From UBA5072 sp041737175 (GTDB taxonomy: Bacteria > Bacteroidota > Bacteroidia > Bacteroidales > UBA10428): a stretch of 64,000 nt of DNA. The translations under genes and the position numbers were made by a program. The notes beneath the pieces were generated by a model. The model saw only the letters and a list, made by a program, of their open reading frames with translations, did not search any database and was not told the DNA's origin. This document shows, piece by piece, positions 27,422 to 35,161 of this stretch. The stretch is from contig JBGSSF010000009.1 of the NCBI GenBank assembly GCA_041737175.1, positions 177,709 through 241,708 on the forward strand. Direction: 5' to 3'. How positions within the stretch are numbered: position 1 is the stretch's first letter; each line of letters starts with the position of its first letter.

Positions 27422-27622
27422 GATCATGGCAGGTCTTCTGACTCTCTCCATTTCCAGGCTGCCTTCCCATCCTCCGGCGCTATCAGAGCAATAGTGACCG
27501 GCAGAACAGTGGCAGGTTTTGTGCCTGGAAAAATCAGGAGATTACAGCAGCGGGTACTGTCCAGGTTTTGCACCTGGTTCCCTATTATCCGATACAGGAA
27601 TTTCCTGACCGGAACCATAATC
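27422..27622 (-). promoter_or_regulatory. Cobalamin riboswitch upstream of btuB
   Basis: Read on the minus strand, the approximately 200-nt leader has the class hallmarks: P1 formed by GATTATGG (27622-27615) with CCATGATC (27429-27422), then GGGAACCAGGTGCAAAACC, CAGTACCCGCTGCTGTAATC, the B12-box core GCCACTG (27513-27507), GGGAAGGC (27468-27461) and AGTCAGAAGACCT (27443-27431). It ends 31 bp before the btuB ATG and no T-rich terminator follows, so control is more likely at translation than termination. It predicts repression of the BtuB/BtuG-like genes when adenosylcobalamin is abundant. Confidence 0.93.
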
Positions 27623-27626
27623 CTGA

Positions 27627-27660
27627 CAAATATAGGAAAATCTTTTGCTTTACTGGTCAA
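27627..27660 (-). promoter_or_regulatory. Promoter of the cobalamin riboswitch-btuB transcript
   Basis: On the minus strand a perfect Bacteroidota -7 element TATATTTG (27634-27627) lies 4 bp upstream of the P1 stem of the riboswitch, so transcription would begin almost exactly at the riboswitch. A TTGACC at 27660-27655 lies 20 bp further upstream, close to the -33 position, though the usual core there is TTTG. Confidence 0.6.
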
Positions 27661-27712
27661 CCATTTTTCAACAACGACAAAGTCAGCGTAAATTACTAAT
27701 TTTAGACCCTTA

Positions 27713-28687
27713 ATGAACATTTATCCGGGTATGCGATACAGCTTATTGATGATTACAGCCATCATTTTTTTATGCGAATCAGGGTCCGCGCAAATCGCCA
27801 ACCTGCAAAAGCAGGAAAAGTCATCTGACCCGCTGAAATACAGCACCCTGATGTTTTCAGCTGATTATGTGACCAATACAAATGTAATGGGCAATTTCAA
27901 TCCTGAAACCAGGCAACCATCATTCTCCCCTTCCCTTTTTTTCTTTAGCAAATGGGGAGTAGATATTTCCGCAGGTGGTTATTTCGTGGGTAACTCCGAT
28001 GATTCCCTGGATCATTTCACATCTGAGCTTGATCTCATGTTAGGATATACTCTACAACCTGTGGATGGATTTACCATTTATCCCAGCTATACTCATTTTT
28101 TTCACAGCAGTAATTCCAATGCCTTAAAATCAATATTCTCGGATGATATCCGGCTGGATGTGGATTACAATTACAGGTTTTTGAATTTGGGTGTTTCCTC
28201 CGGATTTTATCTCGGCAAGAAAAATACTTTTTACACTTCCATTCACAATTATTATGATATTCAGTTTGACAGATTCCTTTCTTCTAAGGGTACATTGAGC
28301 ATCCAACCGGGTGTGGATGCCAATTTTGGCAGTTACGAGTACCTTAATCTCTATTACCTGGATGAACTCAGAAAAGAACCTTATTTATATCTTTATCTGC
28401 TGTCCTACCCTGCCATACGGCGTTATGTAATTGCTGAAATACTGAAAAATCCGGAATTGACAAAAGAAGAGGTCCTGGATGATTACCTCATTGACAAAGC
28501 GCAGGATGATTTTAAACTCACCTCAGTCAGTATAAATCTCCCGTTTTTTTACATAATCGGTAATTTCGGGATTAATATGGGACTGTACCTGATGATCCCC
28601 GTCGGACAACCGGACTATTTATCGGATGAGGCGCAGTTTTTCTTTGATATAGGGGTGACTTACAATTTAGAGTTTGGAAAGAAGTAG
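27713..28687 (+). CDS. Putative outer-membrane beta-barrel protein of unknown function
   Basis: A 324-residue protein with a signal peptide (RYSLLMITAIIFLCESGSAQ; the ATG at 27731 is an alternative start). The body has alternating beta strands rich in Tyr, Phe, Asn and Asp (MFSADYVTNTNVMGNF, LDLMLGYTLQPVDGFTIYPS, VDYNYRFLNLGVSSGFYLG) and ends LEFGKK, all typical of a Bacteroidota porin-like barrel. A helical insertion of about 40 residues (RRYVIAEILKNPELTKEEVLDDYLI) interrupts the strands. It is divergent from btuB, sharing a 90-bp upstream region. No family recognised. Confidence 0.72.
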   Translation: MNIYPGMRYSLLMITAIIFLCESGSAQIANLQKQEKSSDPLKYSTLMFSADYVTNTNVMGNFNPETRQPSFSPSLFFFSKWGVDISAGGYFVGNSDDSLDHFTSELDLMLGYTLQPVDGFTIYPSYTHFFHSSNSNALKSIFSDDIRLDVDYNYRFLNLGVSSGFYLGKKNTFYTSIHNYYDIQFDRFLSSKGTLSIQPGVDANFGSYEYLNLYYLDELRKEPYLYLYLLSYPAIRRYVIAEILKNPELTKEEVLDDYLIDKAQDDFKLTSVSINLPFFYIIGNFGINMGLYLMIPVGQPDYLSDEAQFFFDIGVTYNLEFGKK

Positions 28688-28699
28688 GATGTACCTAAA

Positions 28700-29413
28700 T
28701 CACTTGCACAATTCCCGGATATATTCCTTCGCCTCCGGATCACCCAATTCCTCTGCTTTAGCAAGATCCTCACAAGCTTTATCATCCATATTGAGGGAGA
28801 AATAGGCAAGCGCCCTGTTAAAATAAAAATCGAAAGTACCTTCCTGCAGTTCAATGGCTTTGGTATAGTCGGCTACCGCAGATTCAAAGTTCCTGAGACT
28901 ATACTGTGTATTGGCCCTGTCATAATAGGCATCGGCATTCGCGTTATTCAACGTGATACCCTTGTTGAAATCATCCAGGGCTTCCTGAAACCTGCCAAGT
29001 TTGAAGAAAGCATTTCCACGGCTGAACCAGTCATCGGCGTATCCCGGATCCAGGGCAATGCAGTTGGAGAAATCCTGAATGGCCATAATATATTTCTCAA
29101 GCTCATAATAGGCATTTCCGCGATTGAAAAAAGCATCCTTGTATTGGGGCTGCAATTCGATAGCGCTGGAATAATCGTCAACCGCTTTCTGGAATTCCTC
29201 CAGGTCAAACCAGGCATTGCCGCGGAAATAATAGGCATCCGTGAGGTTTTTATCCAGCTCAATGGCCTTTGTATAATCTTTAATGGCAGATTCGGCGGCA
29301 CCTTTTGCCTGTTTCTTCTTGCCCGACTCCAGCAACTCACCGGCGGTAGTTTGCGCAATTCCGATTCTGAAGATAGCCAGACATAAAAAAGTGAGTGTTA
29401 CTATTTTATACAT
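28700..29413 (-). CDS. Secreted/periplasmic TPR protein
   Basis: A 237-residue protein with signal peptide (MYKIVTLTFLCLAIFRIGIAQ) followed by about six canonical TPR units, each near 34 residues: AIKDYTKAIELDKNLTDAYYFRG, AVDDYSSAIELQPQYKDAFFNRG, AIQDFSNCIALDPGYADDWFSRG and so on. TPRs bind partner proteins; nothing shows which. It is followed 12 bp from the convergent beta-barrel gene and preceded by the small basic protein gene, which lies 30 bp upstream on the same strand, so the two may share a transcript. Confidence 0.85.
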   Translation of the reverse strand: MYKIVTLTFLCLAIFRIGIAQTTAGELLESGKKKQAKGAAESAIKDYTKAIELDKNLTDAYYFRGNAWFDLEEFQKAVDDYSSAIELQPQYKDAFFNRGNAYYELEKYIMAIQDFSNCIALDPGYADDWFSRGNAFFKLGRFQEALDDFNKGITLNNANADAYYDRANTQYSLRNFESAVADYTKAIELQEGTFDFYFNRALAYFSLNMDDKACEDLAKAEELGDPEAKEYIRELCK

Positions 29414-29443
29414 ACCAATCAGGTTTTGTTGTTGGGGTCATGA

Positions 29444-29773
29444 TTAACGATGCATTCCACGCTGGCGGATCATGCGTTGCCGGATCTGCTGCTGTTTGAT
29501 CATTTTATTCCGCATCGTTGATTTCCGGCGCTCCATGGCCATTTTGCGGTTAATCATCGCCTGCCTGTGCCGCGTTAAAGCCTGGGATCGCATTTGAACG
29601 ACACGCTGATGGTTATTGCCCTTTCTCACAATGGTGTAATCCCTGCTGTTTGGCCGTAAAACAAGATTATCCCGGTCAATTTGTCCCGATCCCTGCGTTT
29701 CCGGCTGATCCTGTGCCAAAACTGCCAGGTTGCCGGTCAGCGCCATTAATCCAATAAGTAACATTCTTTTCAT
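29444..29773 (-). CDS. Small secreted protein with very basic Met/Arg/Gln-rich C-terminus
   Basis: A 109-residue protein. The first 20 residues are a signal peptide (MKRMLLIGLMALTGNLAVLA, cut before QD). After an acidic stretch and a short RPNSRDYTIVRKGN segment, the last 50 residues are almost entirely Arg, Met, Lys and Gln with few acidic residues (RHRQAMINRKMAMERRKS, KQQQIRQRMIRQRGMHR). This composition suggests a helix that binds nucleic acid, polyanions or metal, but no family is recognised. Its 5' region is divergent with ligA. Confidence 0.65.
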   Translation of the reverse strand: MKRMLLIGLMALTGNLAVLAQDQPETQGSGQIDRDNLVLRPNSRDYTIVRKGNNHQRVVQMRSQALTRHRQAMINRKMAMERRKSTMRNKMIKQQQIRQRMIRQRGMHR

Positions 29774-29911
29774 CGCTGAACTGTTTGTCTGGTTAGACTG
29801 TTTATACCGAATAAGGTTTAAGCCAAACCCGAAATTATTCCATTTGATTGTATCGGGCTTTCACCTCAAAATGCTTAAATTGCTATCAAAAATAATAAAA
29901 AGAGGCAGTTC

Positions 29912-31909
29912 ATGAACGCAAAAGAGAGAATATTACAGCTCAGGGAATTGCTTGATCATCATAATCACCTTTACTATGTTCTGGCGCAGCCTGAAATCTC
30001 CGATTTTGAATATGACAGGCTTATGCAGGAATTAAGGGATCTGGAGGAACAGCATCCCGAAATGGCCGATCCCGGTTCTCCAAGTCAGCGTGTCGGAAGC
30101 GATACCGACAACTCCTTTGTTCAGGTGAAGCATATGTACCCGATGTTATCTCTGGATAACACCTATACACGGGAAGAAATTGAAGATTTTGATGCAAGGG
30201 TCAGAAAAGCCCTGCCGGCAGAAAAGATCGAATACGTTTGCGAATTGAAATATGATGGCGTTTCCATCAGCCTGGTTTATGAAAACAGAAAACTGGTAAG
30301 GGCAGTAACCCGTGGTGATGGTGAGAAAGGGGATGATGTGACCGCCAATGTAAGGACCATCAGAAGCATTCCACTGACGTTGAAAACAGGTAATTATCCT
30401 GCGGTTTTTGAAATACGTGGCGAGATATACCTGCCGCACAAGGGTTTTGAGAAGATGAATGAGGAGCGGGTCGAAGCGGGAGAACCGCTGTTCGCCAATC
30501 CAAGGAATGCAGCATCAGGCACGCTTAAGATAAGAAATTCTTCCCTGGTGGCCAAAAGGCCCCTGGATTGCTTCCTGTATTACCTGCCTGCTGAATATCC
30601 CGGATTTGCAACACACTTTGACAGCATCACCGCTGCCAGGGACTGGGGATTGAAGGTACCTCCGTATATCCGGAAATGCCATTCCCTCCCTGAGATTTTT
30701 GACTTTATTGCTTACTGGGATAACAACAGGGATGCACTTCCTTTCGATATTGATGGCATAGTCGTCAAGGTAAACGCTTACCGGCAGCAGCAGCTGCTGG
30801 GCTTTACGGCCAAATCACCCCGCTGGGCCATTGCCTATAAATTCAAGGCGCGTGAAGCTGTGACCAAACTGTTGTCCATTGATTACCAGGTGGGGCGGAC
30901 AGGGGCCATTACTCCGGTTGCCAACCTGGAACCCGTTTTACTTGCCGGAACAACGGTTAAAAGGGCATCTCTCCATAACGCCGACCAGATTGCTTTGCTG
31001 GATGTGCGATTGGGCGATGACGTTATCATTGAAAAAGGCGGAGAGATCATACCCAAGATCACCGGTGTTAAGACTGAGAACCGGCTTCCTGATTCCCGGC
31101 CCGTAGAATTTATCACGGTTTGTCCGGAATGTGGAACTTCGCTGATCAGGATAGCGGGAGAGGCCAAACATTACTGCCCGAATGAAATTGGTTGTCCGCC
31201 GCAGATCAAAGGAAAGCTTCTTCATTTTGTCGGTCGTAAAGCCATGGACATAGGTTGTGCCGAAGCCACCGTGGAGCAGTTTTACAACCATGGACTTTTA
31301 AAGGATCCTTCAGATTTCTATTCCTTAAGCAAGGAAAAGCTCATCAAACTCGAGCGTTTTGCCGATAAATCTGCCGACAATCTTTTAAAAAGCATTGAGG
31401 ACTCAAAACAGGTGCCTTTTGAACGAGTATTGTATTCCATAGGCATCCGTTATGTGGGAGAAACCGTGGCTAAAAAGCTGGCATCTCATTTCAGGTCGGT
31501 GGATGAGCTGATGGCCGCAACCACTGATGATCTCATCCAGGTGGGTGAGATCGGAGATGTGATTGCCAGCAGCGTTGTTGATTTTTTCAGCAATTCTGTA
31601 AACCGGGCGTTCATTGAAAAATTGAAAACCGCAGGAGTGCAGATGAGCAGTGAGGGGAAAAAAAGGACGTCTGATAAGCTGGCAGGCAAAAGTTTTGTGA
31701 TCTCCGGTGTTTTTAAGCAGCATTCCCGCGATGAAATTCAAAAGCTGATCGAGGAAAACGGAGGAAGGAACCTGAGCAGTGTTAGTTCCAATACGGATTA
31801 TGTGGTTGCAGGCGATGGAATGGGACCGGCAAAGCGTGAAAAAGCAGCGAAGCTGGAAGTTCCGGTGATTACGGAAGAGGAGTTTATAGGGATGATTGGG
31901 GATACTTAA
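29912..31909 (+). CDS. ligA: NAD-dependent DNA ligase LigA
   Basis: LigA seals nicks during replication and repair using NAD+. The 665-residue length is standard. Domain order: Ia domain (YYVLAQPEISDFEYD), adenylation domain with the nucleophile Lys113 in ELKYDG, TRGDGEKGDDVTANVRTI, OB fold (VGRTGAITPVANLEPV), zinc finger with Cys residues in VCPECG and HYCPNEIGCPPQ, helix-hairpin-helix repeats (VLYSIGIRYVGETVAKKLA) and a C-terminal BRCT domain (LAGKSFVISGVFKQHSRDEIQKLI). It is monocistronic, followed by a REP-like palindrome and a terminator. Confidence 0.98.
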   Translation: MNAKERILQLRELLDHHNHLYYVLAQPEISDFEYDRLMQELRDLEEQHPEMADPGSPSQRVGSDTDNSFVQVKHMYPMLSLDNTYTREEIEDFDARVRKALPAEKIEYVCELKYDGVSISLVYENRKLVRAVTRGDGEKGDDVTANVRTIRSIPLTLKTGNYPAVFEIRGEIYLPHKGFEKMNEERVEAGEPLFANPRNAASGTLKIRNSSLVAKRPLDCFLYYLPAEYPGFATHFDSITAARDWGLKVPPYIRKCHSLPEIFDFIAYWDNNRDALPFDIDGIVVKVNAYRQQQLLGFTAKSPRWAIAYKFKAREAVTKLLSIDYQVGRTGAITPVANLEPVLLAGTTVKRASLHNADQIALLDVRLGDDVIIEKGGEIIPKITGVKTENRLPDSRPVEFITVCPECGTSLIRIAGEAKHYCPNEIGCPPQIKGKLLHFVGRKAMDIGCAEATVEQFYNHGLLKDPSDFYSLSKEKLIKLERFADKSADNLLKSIEDSKQVPFERVLYSIGIRYVGETVAKKLASHFRSVDELMAATTDDLIQVGEIGDVIASSVVDFFSNSVNRAFIEKLKTAGVQMSSEGKKRTSDKLAGKSFVISGVFKQHSRDEIQKLIEENGGRNLSSVSSNTDYVVAGDGMGPAKREKAAKLEVPVITEEEFIGMIGDT

Positions 31910-31937
31910 AAAGAGAATGTTTCAAGAGCACGGAAAT

Positions 31938-31962
31938 TAAGCGTAGTTGCAAACTACGCTTA
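31938..31962. repeat. REP-like perfect palindrome
   Basis: A perfect 11-bp inverted repeat, TAAGCGTAGTT and AACTACGCTTA, separated by GCA, lies 28 bp after the ligA stop. There is no T tract after it, so it does not look like a simple terminator. Its form resembles the short palindromes dispersed between genes in many Bacteroidota genomes. Confidence 0.65.
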
Positions 31963-31974
31963 GCAAAGGTGGAA

Positions 31975-32010
31975 TAAAAAAGCCCGGTTGTCTTCAACCA
32001 GGCTTTTTAT
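31975..32010 (-). terminator. Rho-independent terminator of the TonB operon (possibly bidirectional)
   Basis: On the minus strand AGCCTGGTTG and CAACCGGGCT form a 10-bp stem (with one G-U pair) around AAGA, followed by TTTTTTATT. It lies 22 bp after the tonB stop. Read on the plus strand the same stem has one A-C mismatch and is followed by TTTTATAT, so it might also end the ligA transcript. Confidence 0.85.
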
Positions 32011-32031
32011 ATATGATAATCGTATATTATC

Positions 32032-32817
32032 CTATTGCAACATGAAGATCACAGGTATGACGAACTGCTGTTTAACAGCGCGTCCACCCTGTTTGGCTGC
32101 TCCCCACTTGGGTGAGGACATGATTACACGAATGGTCTCCTTATCCAGCGAAGGGTCAACACCACGCAGAATCTTCACATCGGTTACATCACCACGTGAG
32201 TTGACGGCAAACTGAACAGTTACCCTGCCAAAGATACCGTTTTCAACAGCTACCGGAGGATACACCAGGTTCTTCTGAACCCAATCCCTGAAGGAATTGA
32301 TGTCACCACCCTGGAAGGTCGCCTGTTCTTCAACGAAAACAAAGGCAGGCTCTTCTTCCACGATCACCGGTTCTTCTTCCTCAACCACCTCAATGGTTTC
32401 AGGAACCGGTTCATTCGAAACCGTCTCCCTGACGTCATCAACAATAGCAAGTGTTACTTCTTCCGTAACCGTATCAACAACAACCGGTGCGGTATATTTC
32501 ACCTGCTGTTCCACCGCTGCCGGAGGAGGTGGCGGTGGCGGAGGAGGAGCGATATCATCATCTGTTTGCACATTCTGCAATTCAGCAACGGTTTCCTTTA
32601 CCAGCACAACTGTTTGTTCCTTAGTCATGTATGCCCTGATCACAGGCACAGCTATACCGGACGATATCCCGATCAGTGAAATCAGGAAGCCGATCAGCAG
32701 GTACTTATGGAATCTTTTTCGTAAATCAAAAGCTCCGTATTCCCTGTTCCGGTTTTCAAATACCATGTCGGTGATGGTTACCGCTATGAATTCTTTCTCT
32801 TTCTTATTCTTAGCCAT
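32032..32817 (-). CDS. tonB: Energy transducer TonB
   Basis: A 261-residue TonB that transmits the proton-motive force from ExbB/ExbD to outer-membrane receptors such as the SusC- and BtuB-type ones here. One membrane helix lies near residues 40-62 (YLLIGFLISLIGISSGIAVPVI). A run of nine prolines at about residue 95 and Glu/Val-rich segments span the periplasm. The C-terminal TonB fold has FRDWVQKNLVYPPVAVENGIFGRVTVQFAVNSRG and ends QQFVIPVIFML. An N-terminal VFENRNREYGAFDLRK motif is typical of Bacteroidota TonB. Last gene of the operon, before a terminator. Confidence 0.95.
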   Translation of the reverse strand: MAKNKKEKEFIAVTITDMVFENRNREYGAFDLRKRFHKYLLIGFLISLIGISSGIAVPVIRAYMTKEQTVVLVKETVAELQNVQTDDDIAPPPPPPPPPAAVEQQVKYTAPVVVDTVTEEVTLAIVDDVRETVSNEPVPETIEVVEEEEPVIVEEEPAFVFVEEQATFQGGDINSFRDWVQKNLVYPPVAVENGIFGRVTVQFAVNSRGDVTDVKILRGVDPSLDKETIRVIMSSPKWGAAKQGGRAVKQQFVIPVIFMLQ

Positions 32818-32834
32818 GGTTAACAGATTTAGAA

Positions 32835-33503
32835 TTATTTGTTACTACCGGCACCTGAAGAAGTCGCGGCAAAGTAATTGGACACCATCTTATTTTCCAC
32901 ATGATTTATATCTACAAGTGCATAACTTGCGATATTGGTAATGGACATCTCATCGATGATATCGACAACATTTTTATACTTCACATTGTCGTGCGCCTTG
33001 ATCAGCACAACCGGACCCAGTTTGTCACCCCTTTTGAAGTTGACTATGCGGGCATCAACCGAATCCCGGGGAAGTTTGATCTTACCTGTGATAATGTCGT
33101 TATTCAAGCCGTCGATTTTGGCAAACAGATCCCTGTTACGCTGGAGCAAAATTTTTCGGATCCCGTCAGCACTGAAATCGGTTTCGACCAGTGGTGGCAG
33201 TGATGCTTTTGTAGGATCAGCGAGTCCGTTGTACCAGAGAATCTTATCATTATCAACCAATATGAGGTTCAACACCTTCGAATCGTCAACCTGAGGTCTG
33301 TTCTTATCATCTTCCTGCGTTCTCTCAGGAAGTATGATCTCCATGACCTTAGCTTTGCTAAATGCAGTCGTAAGCATGAAGAAAGTAAGCAGCAGACAGG
33401 CAAGGTCCACCATCGGAGTCATGTCGATGTGTGTACTGTGCCGTTTAATGCGTCGTTTCCCTTTTTGCTTGCCTCCGCCTTCGTTTTGAATTATTTCAGC
33501 CAT
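32835..33503 (-). CDS. exbD: ExbD/TolR-type biopolymer transport protein (second copy)
   Basis: A 222-residue ExbD with the conserved membrane motif HIDMTPMVDLACLLLTFFMLTTAF near residues 25-48; the Asp in MVDL is the proton-carrying residue. A periplasmic domain of about 170 residues follows, longer than the 140-residue proteobacterial ExbD but usual for Bacteroidota. It lies 12 bp after the other exbD and 18 bp before tonB. The two ExbD copies share only the membrane motif clearly, so they probably form a heteromeric pair rather than a recent duplication. Confidence 0.93.
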   Translation of the reverse strand: MAEIIQNEGGGKQKGKRRIKRHSTHIDMTPMVDLACLLLTFFMLTTAFSKAKVMEIILPERTQEDDKNRPQVDDSKVLNLILVDNDKILWYNGLADPTKASLPPLVETDFSADGIRKILLQRNRDLFAKIDGLNNDIITGKIKLPRDSVDARIVNFKRGDKLGPVVLIKAHDNVKYKNVVDIIDEMSITNIASYALVDINHVENKMVSNYFAATSSGAGSNK

Positions 33504-33514
33504 TTTTTATGTCA

Positions 33515-34144
33515 TTAAATATTATCCAGAGTAACTTTATCAGCCTCGAGGTTCGTGGTGAGATTGAATTTATTCACATTATTATCCTGCAGGATATCGA
33601 TCACCTTCTTCACCTCTTTGTAGTCCGCATCGCGGTCACCTTTGAGGGCAACCTCGAAATCGGGATAATATTGACGGGCAAATCTTATCCACATCAAAAG
33701 CTGGTTGTCCGTGGAATCCATGGGCAATCCGGTATGCATGGCATCACGTGTTTTCGCATCTTTAGCATCGAGCCAGTCCTTCATCTTAGCAATTGGCAGA
33801 GAAAAGGAATTCAGCGCTTCGAATCTTTTGATCTCAGCAGGTGTAAACCTGATGTTGTACTGACTTCCCATTGCCTGCAATACCTTGGCGCGAAGATGCT
33901 CCGAGGAGTCGGTACCGTTATCAATGTTAAAGAATACCATATTGTCTTTGGAGACAGTAAGTGTAATGACATGCGATTCAGGGGTTGTCGTATTCGAATT
34001 TGAACTCGGCGTATCAACCGCAACAGCTTCCTGTGGACGAAATGTGGCCGTCAAAATAAAAAAGATAAGCAGAAGGAAAAACAAGTCCACCATCGGAGTC
34101 ATATCGATCTTAGGCGGATTTTTAGCCATTTTAATTTTTCCCAT
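33515..34144 (-). CDS. exbD: ExbD/TolR-type biopolymer transport protein (first copy)
   Basis: A 209-residue ExbD. The membrane segment is KIDMTPMVDLFFLLLIFFILTATF near residues 13-36 with the key Asp in MVDL. The periplasmic part (HVITLTVSKDNMVFFNIDNGTDSS, YNIRFTPAEIKRFEAL, WIRFARQYYPDFEVALKGDRDADYKEVKKVIDIL) includes the ExbD C-terminal fold. It follows exbB after 58 bp and precedes the second exbD after 12 bp. Confidence 0.93.
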   Translation of the reverse strand: MGKIKMAKNPPKIDMTPMVDLFFLLLIFFILTATFRPQEAVAVDTPSSNSNTTTPESHVITLTVSKDNMVFFNIDNGTDSSEHLRAKVLQAMGSQYNIRFTPAEIKRFEALNSFSLPIAKMKDWLDAKDAKTRDAMHTGLPMDSTDNQLLMWIRFARQYYPDFEVALKGDRDADYKEVKKVIDILQDNNVNKFNLTTNLEADKVTLDNI

Positions 34145-34202
34145 CGTTCCAGATTTAATTATTCCACAAACTTATTCGTCCCATTATCAAATGATATAAA
34201 AC

Positions 34203-35018
34203 TTACTTTTTCAACGAAGAAGCAAAGGTCTGTGCAAGACTGAAACCAGCTTCGTCAATTTTAAAAGTCATGCTGTCAACACGGGTCTGATAATAGTTAT
34301 AGAAAATCAGAGCCAGGGTGGAACCGGTAATACCAAAAGCAGTGTTAACAAGGGCTTCGGAAATACCTGTTGCCAGGGCCAATGCATCAGGAGCGCCACT
34401 GGTTGCCAGAGCGCCGAATGCACGGATCATACCAAGAACCGTTCCGATCAGCCCGATCAGCACGGAGATGGAGGCAATGGTGGACAGGATGACAAGATTC
34501 TGCGACAAAACAGGCAATTCAAGCGCAGTAGCTTCTTCGAGTTCTTTCTGAAGCGCCAGCACTTTCTGGTCATTCATCAAGGATTTGTCGGCCTGGAGAT
34601 CCCTGTACCTGTGAAGTCCGGCTTTCATTACATTGGCCAGTGAACCTTTTTGTTTGTCACAAAGTTTTTCGGCTTCTTCAATTTTGTCGCTATTCAAAAG
34701 ATCACGTAAATTACGGACAAACGAATTCAGGTTGCCGCGTCCCTTGGCACGCCATAAACTGATGTACCTTTCAATAATAAAGGTGATAAGAATTAAATTC
34801 ACTGCCATCAGAATGGGAACAATATAACCACCTTTGTAAATAATCCCCAGGAAGTTGTTTTGCAATGGAGTCCCCTCAGGATTGCCACCTTCGAAGTTAA
34901 TTGGATTACCCATTACCATTTTCCAGATGAGGTAACCGGCCACCAAACACAGCACCATAACCACCAAAACAAAAGCAGATTTCAGTGCTTCAGCTAAAGA
35001 TTGTCCTTTCATAATCAA
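34203..35018 (-). CDS. exbB: MotA/TolQ/ExbB proton channel protein
   Basis: A 271-residue channel subunit of the TonB energising complex. Helices: ALKSAFVLVVMVLCLVAGYLIW, GYIVPILMAVNLILITFIIERYISLW, then the two core helices NLVILSTIASISVLIGLIGTVLGMIRAF and ALVNTAFGITGSTLALIFYNYY with the conserved Thr and Gly residues. An extra N-terminal helix before the usual three is common in Bacteroidota. The 143-bp gap upstream may contain a second promoter for the ExbB-ExbD-ExbD-TonB part of the operon. Confidence 0.94.
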   Translation of the reverse strand: MIMKGQSLAEALKSAFVLVVMVLCLVAGYLIWKMVMGNPINFEGGNPEGTPLQNNFLGIIYKGGYIVPILMAVNLILITFIIERYISLWRAKGRGNLNSFVRNLRDLLNSDKIEEAEKLCDKQKGSLANVMKAGLHRYRDLQADKSLMNDQKVLALQKELEEATALELPVLSQNLVILSTIASISVLIGLIGTVLGMIRAFGALATSGAPDALALATGISEALVNTAFGITGSTLALIFYNYYQTRVDSMTFKIDEAGFSLAQTFASSLKK

Positions 35019-35161
35019 TAGTTATTTTAAGTGTATTAATAATAGTTTATTGTAAATATCGCATACAAAGAAAGTAAAATACTTTAGATATTCAATTCTC
35101 TATGAACAAAATTAAACGTTTAAATGACAAATTAACACAGTATCAGTGAAATCCGGAGCAA

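Noticed and set aside
29730..29915. 61-residue plus-strand frame just before ligA
   Set aside because: It overlaps the divergent small basic protein and the ligA start, has no signal or motif, and fits promoter sequence better.
32297..32941. 214-residue plus-strand Ser/Thr/Gly-rich frame
   Set aside because: It is the antisense shadow of tonB; the glycine run is the complement of the TonB proline run.
32835..34144. The two exbD genes as one frameshifted or freshly duplicated gene
   Set aside because: Each has its own start and its own HIDMTPMVDL/KIDMTPMVDL motif, and the periplasmic parts differ clearly; paired ExbD genes are normal in Bacteroidota.
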